Below are positions 55,901 through 61,900 of a DNA stretch of 64,000 bases, one piece after another (within the stretch, counting starts at the first letter, position 1; each line of letters starts with the position of its first letter). Position numbers and translations under genes: made by a program. The notes beneath the pieces were generated by a model. That model was not told the origin of the DNA, searched no databases, and worked only from the letters and a program-made list of their open reading frames with translations. Where the stretch lies: assembly GCA_017311185.1 (NCBI GenBank), contig JAESUZ010000756.1, positions 620,001 through 684,000 on the forward strand, read 5' to 3'. Source of the stretch: Proteles cristata cristata. Taxonomy: Eukaryota; Chordata; Mammalia; Carnivora; Hyaenidae.

Positions 55901-58900
55901 TTATATTCTCTTGCTTCAGTGTTAGATGTGAAAGAAAATATTTCCTTGGATTATTCTTTCTATAATGGTTCTACAGGGGCATCTTGGTGGCTCAGTCGGT
56001 TAAGCGTCTGACTTCGGCTCAGGTCATGATCTCATAGTTCATGGGTTCAAGCCCCACATTGGGCTCTGTGCTGACAGCTCAAAGCCTGGTGCCTGCTTCA
56101 GGGTCTGTGTCTCCCTGTCTGCTCCTCCCCCATTCATGCTGTGTCTCTCTCTGTCTCTCAAAAATAAATAAAAGTTAAAAAAATTATTATTCTTCTATGG
56201 CCATTATAACAAATAGATATTTGAATTTCAACTAAGTCCAAGAGAGTAAGCACATGGACACTGATGCCACTGAATTGGAACATTCAGTTCCATTGAACTG
56301 CTCATTGTTAGTGCCACCTTCCTCTCCTCTTTTCTCTTCAATTACCATTCTCTCCTCCTTTCTGATTTTTCCAATCATGTTTATTTTGCTTTTGTTTTTG
56401 TTTTTTTGCAACTTTTTTTCTTTAGATAATATGAAAAGCATCCCAGATCCTTGCTTTATACTAGGGATAGCAAAGAGCATGCCATCTGTCCAGACCCTTC
56501 TAATCCGTCCGCAGTGGCTGAGGGTGATATTGAGAAGGATTCTGAGGCTGTGTCTGGGCTCAGTGGGAAACACTTTGTGAGGAGTCAGCAGTGCTTGTTC
56601 ACAGCAGATTCCAGCACGGGAGCCATGCATTCACCAAACCTGTCAAGGCCACATGCTTGGGTTTAAACCAAACCAAAACAAACCAAAACAAACCAAAACA
56701 AAACAAAACAGAAAGAGTCAAGTTTGATTTGAAGAAATTGAATAATTAATAATGTAGGTAGTAATAATTGGAGTCGTGGTTTTTTTTTTTTTACTTATAT
56801 ATTGTCAAAGCAAATCTCCCCTAAAATCCCTATGAAAGATGATAAAATTCATGTATCTTCTTAAAGAAATTATTTACTGAGGGGTACCTGGGTGGCCCAG
56901 TCAGTTAAGCATCTGACTTTGGCTCAGGTCATGATCTCACCATTTGTGAGTTCAGGCCCTGTGTTGGGCTCTGTGCTGACAGCTCAAAGCCTGGAGCCTG
57001 CTTTGGATTCTGTCTTCCTTTCTCTCTGCCCCTTCCCCACTCATGCTCTGTCTCTGTCTCAAGAATAAGTAAACATTGAAAACAATTTTTAAAAAAGAAA
57101 TTACTGAAATAAATTATACAGTTTCAAAAATCAGTGAAGCCAATCCAAAAATTCAAAACATTAATTACTTGCTGTTTTGTAAGTATCAAGAAATGCACAA
57201 TCGAGAGCAATATACATCTTTTCTAGTTAACCCCAAGTCCAAATTCATGAGTCACTAGAACAGATATGTCTACTGAAATGCCCAATGTGGAAAAACAGCT
57301 TTGACCTAATAAATTGTTAAAACTTCTAGAGCTTTACAACTAATTGGAATCATATGACATAGCTCATAGATATTTATTTATTTATTTATTTATTTATTAT
57401 TTTACAAATAGTTTATTGTCAAGTTGGTTTCCATATAACACCCAGTGCTCATCCCCACAAATGCCCTCCTCCATGCTCATCTCCCCCCTCCCTACCCACA
57501 CCCATCAGTCCTCAGTTTGTTCTCAGCATTCAAGAGTCTCTCATGGTTTGCCTCTCTCCCTCTCCTCCACTATTTCCCCCCTTCTTCTCCCCCATGGTCC
57601 TCCGTTAAGTTCCTCCTAATCCTCCTATACGTGCAAACATCAGTGGACGAATGGATCAAGAAGATGTGGTTTATCTATATGTTGGAATACTACATGGGAA
57701 TGAGAAAGAATGAAATCTGGCCATGTGTAGAAACATGGGTGGACCTTGAGGGTGTTACGCTGAGCGAAATAAGACAGGAAGAGAAGGACAAATACCATAG
57801 CTCATAGATATTTAAAGTCTTTAGAAAATCTTAATATAAAATCTACTTTTCTTGAAGTGAATGAAGAATTCTTTTTGGATTTATGACCAAATGTGCGTGT
57901 GTGGGCATAGGAGGCATGCACGTATGTGCATATATCTTGGCCTATGTATGTGGACAGCCTGAAGAATTGCATCTCTGACTTACTAAACCTAAATGTTTCT
58001 ACCACTGCTAAGTATTGCCCTTGTGTTCTCTCAAGATCGAACAAAGGCTTGTCCAGGCTCAGAACTTAACTCAGGGCTGGGGAGAGATCAAGCACATGAA
58101 GGCTGAACTTTGGATTTACCTCCAAGATGCGGACCAGCAACTACAGAATATGAAGAGGAGACACTCAGAGCTGGAGTTAAACATTGCACAGAATATGGTT
58201 TCCCAAGTGAAGGTAGGGATTAATGGGTCTCCAGGGGAGATAAAGGAGACTACGACCTGTGTATGTCAGTCAGTCCTTCAACTTTAGTATAGCTATTTAA
58301 GGAATGAGATACAATCAGAATAACCTTGAGTTGAAGCCAGGAAAGGACAGATGAGGAAGTAAACATTCCAGTATGTTCTCAAGGCTACGATTAACTACTT
58401 GGATTGAAGGACATTCACTAGGTAGTTTGTGGCTGCACAAAACAGCTATGGTTTAGCCAATAGAGCCAGGAGATTGCCACTCAACAGACATGAAGCCTTA
58501 TTATTTACTAGCTTTTCGTCACAATATTGCTAAAGCTGTAGGATTATAAATGTGTCCATTAATTAAATGTATCTAACCTATAAAATATATATTAATATAT
58601 AATTAATGTAAAGTATAATATAAGTAGGATTTATATTATGGTTTATATATAGGTTAAAAAGAATAGAAAATTATTTAAAGTATATTAACTTGATTGGAAG
58701 TTGTACCAGATTTTTAACAAACTTTAAGACTTATCTTTGTCAGTGATAGTGAGCCATATATATTTTCTACTGGAATGTTGTTTGCATATGCAGAAAAAAA
58801 GAACAGAGGTAAATTATTTTTTCTCAAAATTTTTTTAGAAAACCAGGGCTGCACGTCAAGATAAAATATTACCTTTTTTCCCCTTAATGACTACAGTATT

Positions 58901-61900
58901 GTTTTACATTTATCTGTTTCTCTTCATACTTCTCAAAATAACATAGCAAATGAAAATACCAGTTACCCTTTGATTCTTACATACTTGAAATTTTGTATTC
59001 ATAAAAAGGTAGGATTTTTAGATTTTTTTCTCTTTGGCCCATATGACCCTTTATTATACAATCTCCAGATACTTGAAGTGTTTGGAAGTTTATGCCTATG
59101 TCTCACCTGTGTTTATTGGGGGTGGGGATTATTACACATTATTGATTTTGTTGTTGTTGTTATCCTTCAGGATTTCGTTAAGAAGCTACAGTGCAAACAG
59201 GCATCAGTGACCGCTATTACGGAAAGGGTGAATAAGTTAACCAAGAAGCAGGAGTCTCCTGAACACAAGGAAATAAGTCATTTAAATGACCAGTGGTTAG
59301 ATCTATGCCTTCAGTCTAACAATCTGTGCTTGCAAAGAGAAGAAGATCTTCAGAGAACAAGAGATTACCATGACCGTATGAGCATTGTGGAAGAGTTCTT
59401 AGAAAAATTCACTACAGAATGGGATAACTTAGCCAGGTAACAGCAGCTCTGCAGTGGCTCACTAAAATGCTAAGCCAGAAATTTCCTACTTTTCATAAAA
59501 ATCAAAAATGTCTTACATTTTAAATATCTATTGTCTATCATTGTAAATACTGATAAAACATTATTAAGAACCTCATGTTGTCCGAATACTGAGTCATGGT
59601 TTTCCTTGCTTAGTTTTAATTTAACCAATGAGTAAAAGGAAGATGTTTGAAAACAGTGTCATTTTCTTCTGTGACCTGAAGGGATATTCCAAAGACTATA
59701 CATGGTGACTTCAAAGAATATCCCAAGAATATGTCTAGCTTTGTTTAATTATCAGCTATGGGACTATTGTCTATCAATTCATGAAGTGAATTCTTGAATC
59801 TCTGTATTGCATAGGTTTCTTATCAATTCTGTAAGGTGTTACATTCTACATACTTCAGTCAGGTTTCCTTGTACTTTTGGAATTCTAGAAATTAGTGAAC
59901 AATCCAAATTCAGTTACTGTGTGTCCTTTGTGATTTTGTAGCAATTGAATCCCTCTTACCTTGTTTGAAAAGGGTTTCCTTTACCCCCACATGCATTGGG
60001 TCATCATATGTAACTTCTGATCACTGTAATTGTTAAAATCCACACTTCTTCCTCCTAGATTTATTAATTGGTAGCAATTAAAACTGAAAACATTATTCTA
60101 GATGTAAATTATAGTGGTTTTTCTGGAAGGGGGTATACTATTTTCTGATTTGTTTACCTTTCCTTGATGCTCAGCATTCTACGAGTCTTTGAGATAAATC
60201 CAGCCAATATCAATAAAAAACCTTCCTGTGGGTTGATAGTAGGCACCTCCGTCTGGTTGACACAGGCACCTCAGATTTAATAGGTCCTAAACAGAACTCA
60301 TCATACTACCTCCCAATCCTGTTCTTTATTCTTCAGAACCGATTGTTTTGTAATTGAAGGAGACTTATAAGATTTCTTTTTTTCATGTGTGTTTGTAGTC
60401 AAAGGGTTGAGAGTTCTTTACATTTCACACTTGTTTTTAAAGATTTCAAATATAACAAAAAATCTGAGTACATAGATGAGTAGCTATTAGAGTTGTTGGT
60501 ATATCTTACAGATTAAACTATTTAGTGCTATATTGTTGGAGCTTCTTCTCATAGGAGAGCACATAACTCATGAATGACTTACTCATTTCTTTAAGAATGC
60601 AGTAGATTGGTGCACCTGGATGGCTCATGTCAGTTAAGAGTCTGACTCTTGATTTCACCTCAGGTCATAATCTCAGGGTCGTGAGATCAAGCTCCGTGTT
60701 GGTGCTCAGCATAGAGTCTGCTTAAGATTCTCTCTCCCATTCCTTCTGCCCCTCTCCCACTCATTCTCTCTCTCTCTCTCTTCCGCTGTCTCTCTCTCTC
60801 TCAAAAAAAAATGCAGTAGATTAGTGCTAGTCAATATTTAATGTTTACACAAATCATCCAGCGATGTTGTTAATATGCAGATCCTGTTCAGTTGATAAGA
60901 ACCAGAGGTAGAAGCTAAGAGTTTATGTCAGATGTGATGGGAGGGCAGCCTCAAGAAGGACAGAGAAGTACCTAGGCAACTTGTTTTGTTTTGGCTTCTG
61001 ATATAGTAATAAACAGATCTTATATTCCATAATAATCACAGAACCTCTTCAATAAACCATCATTTGAGCTACTGTAAGCTAAGAACATTCACTGAAAGAA
61101 AATGTTGAAGTGTAATTTAACATGGTATGAATGAACATAGATATTAACTGAAGCTAATTTGTTTTTGTTTCTTCCAATGTATTGCTAGATCCGATGCGGA
61201 GAGTACAGCCGTCCACCTAGAAGCTTTGAAAAAGTTAGCACTCTCACTGCAGGAGAGAAAGCAGGCTATCGAGGACCTGAAAGATCAAAAGCAAAAAATG
61301 ATAGAACATCTGAATTTAGATGACAAAGAATTAGTCAAAGAACAGACAAGTCACCTTGAACAACGTTGGTTTCAGCTTGAGGACCTTGTTAAAAGGAAAA
61401 TCCAAGTGTCAGTCACCAACCTGGAGGAGTTAAATGTGGTGCGGTCCAGGTTTCAGGAACTAATGGAGTGGGCAGAAGAACAGCAGCCCAACATTGCTGA
61501 GGCCCTTAAGCAGAGCCCCCCACCCGATATGGCCCAGAACCTCCTCATGGACCACCTTACCATCTGCAGTGAACTGGAGGCCAAACAAATGCTCCTGAAA
61601 TCGCTCATGAAGGATGCTGACAGGGTGATGGCTGATCTTGGCCTAAATGAGCGGCAGATCATCCAGAAAGCTCTCTCGGATGCACAGAGACATGTAAATT
61701 GTCTCAGTGACTTGGTGGGCCAGAGACGAAAGTACCTAAACAAGGCCTTGTCCGAGAAAACCCAGTTCCTCATGGCGGTGTTCCAGGCAACCAACCAAAT
61801 CCAGCAACACGAGCGCAAGATAATGTTCCGTGAACACATCTGCCTGTTACCGGATGATGTAAGCAAACAGGTTAAAACCTGTAAGAGCGCGCAAGCCAGC

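Noticed and set aside
57445..57807. Open frame with WIKKMW-type reverse-transcriptase-end peptide
   Set aside because: It crosses the inversion point of a truncated L1, so the two halves are not one protein. It is a dead fragment, not a functional ORF2.
2566..60809. tRNA-like A and B box sequences (ggttcgagcccc) at many places
   Set aside because: They lie in the heads of CAN-SINEs, which derive from a tRNA. No complete cloverleaf gene is present.
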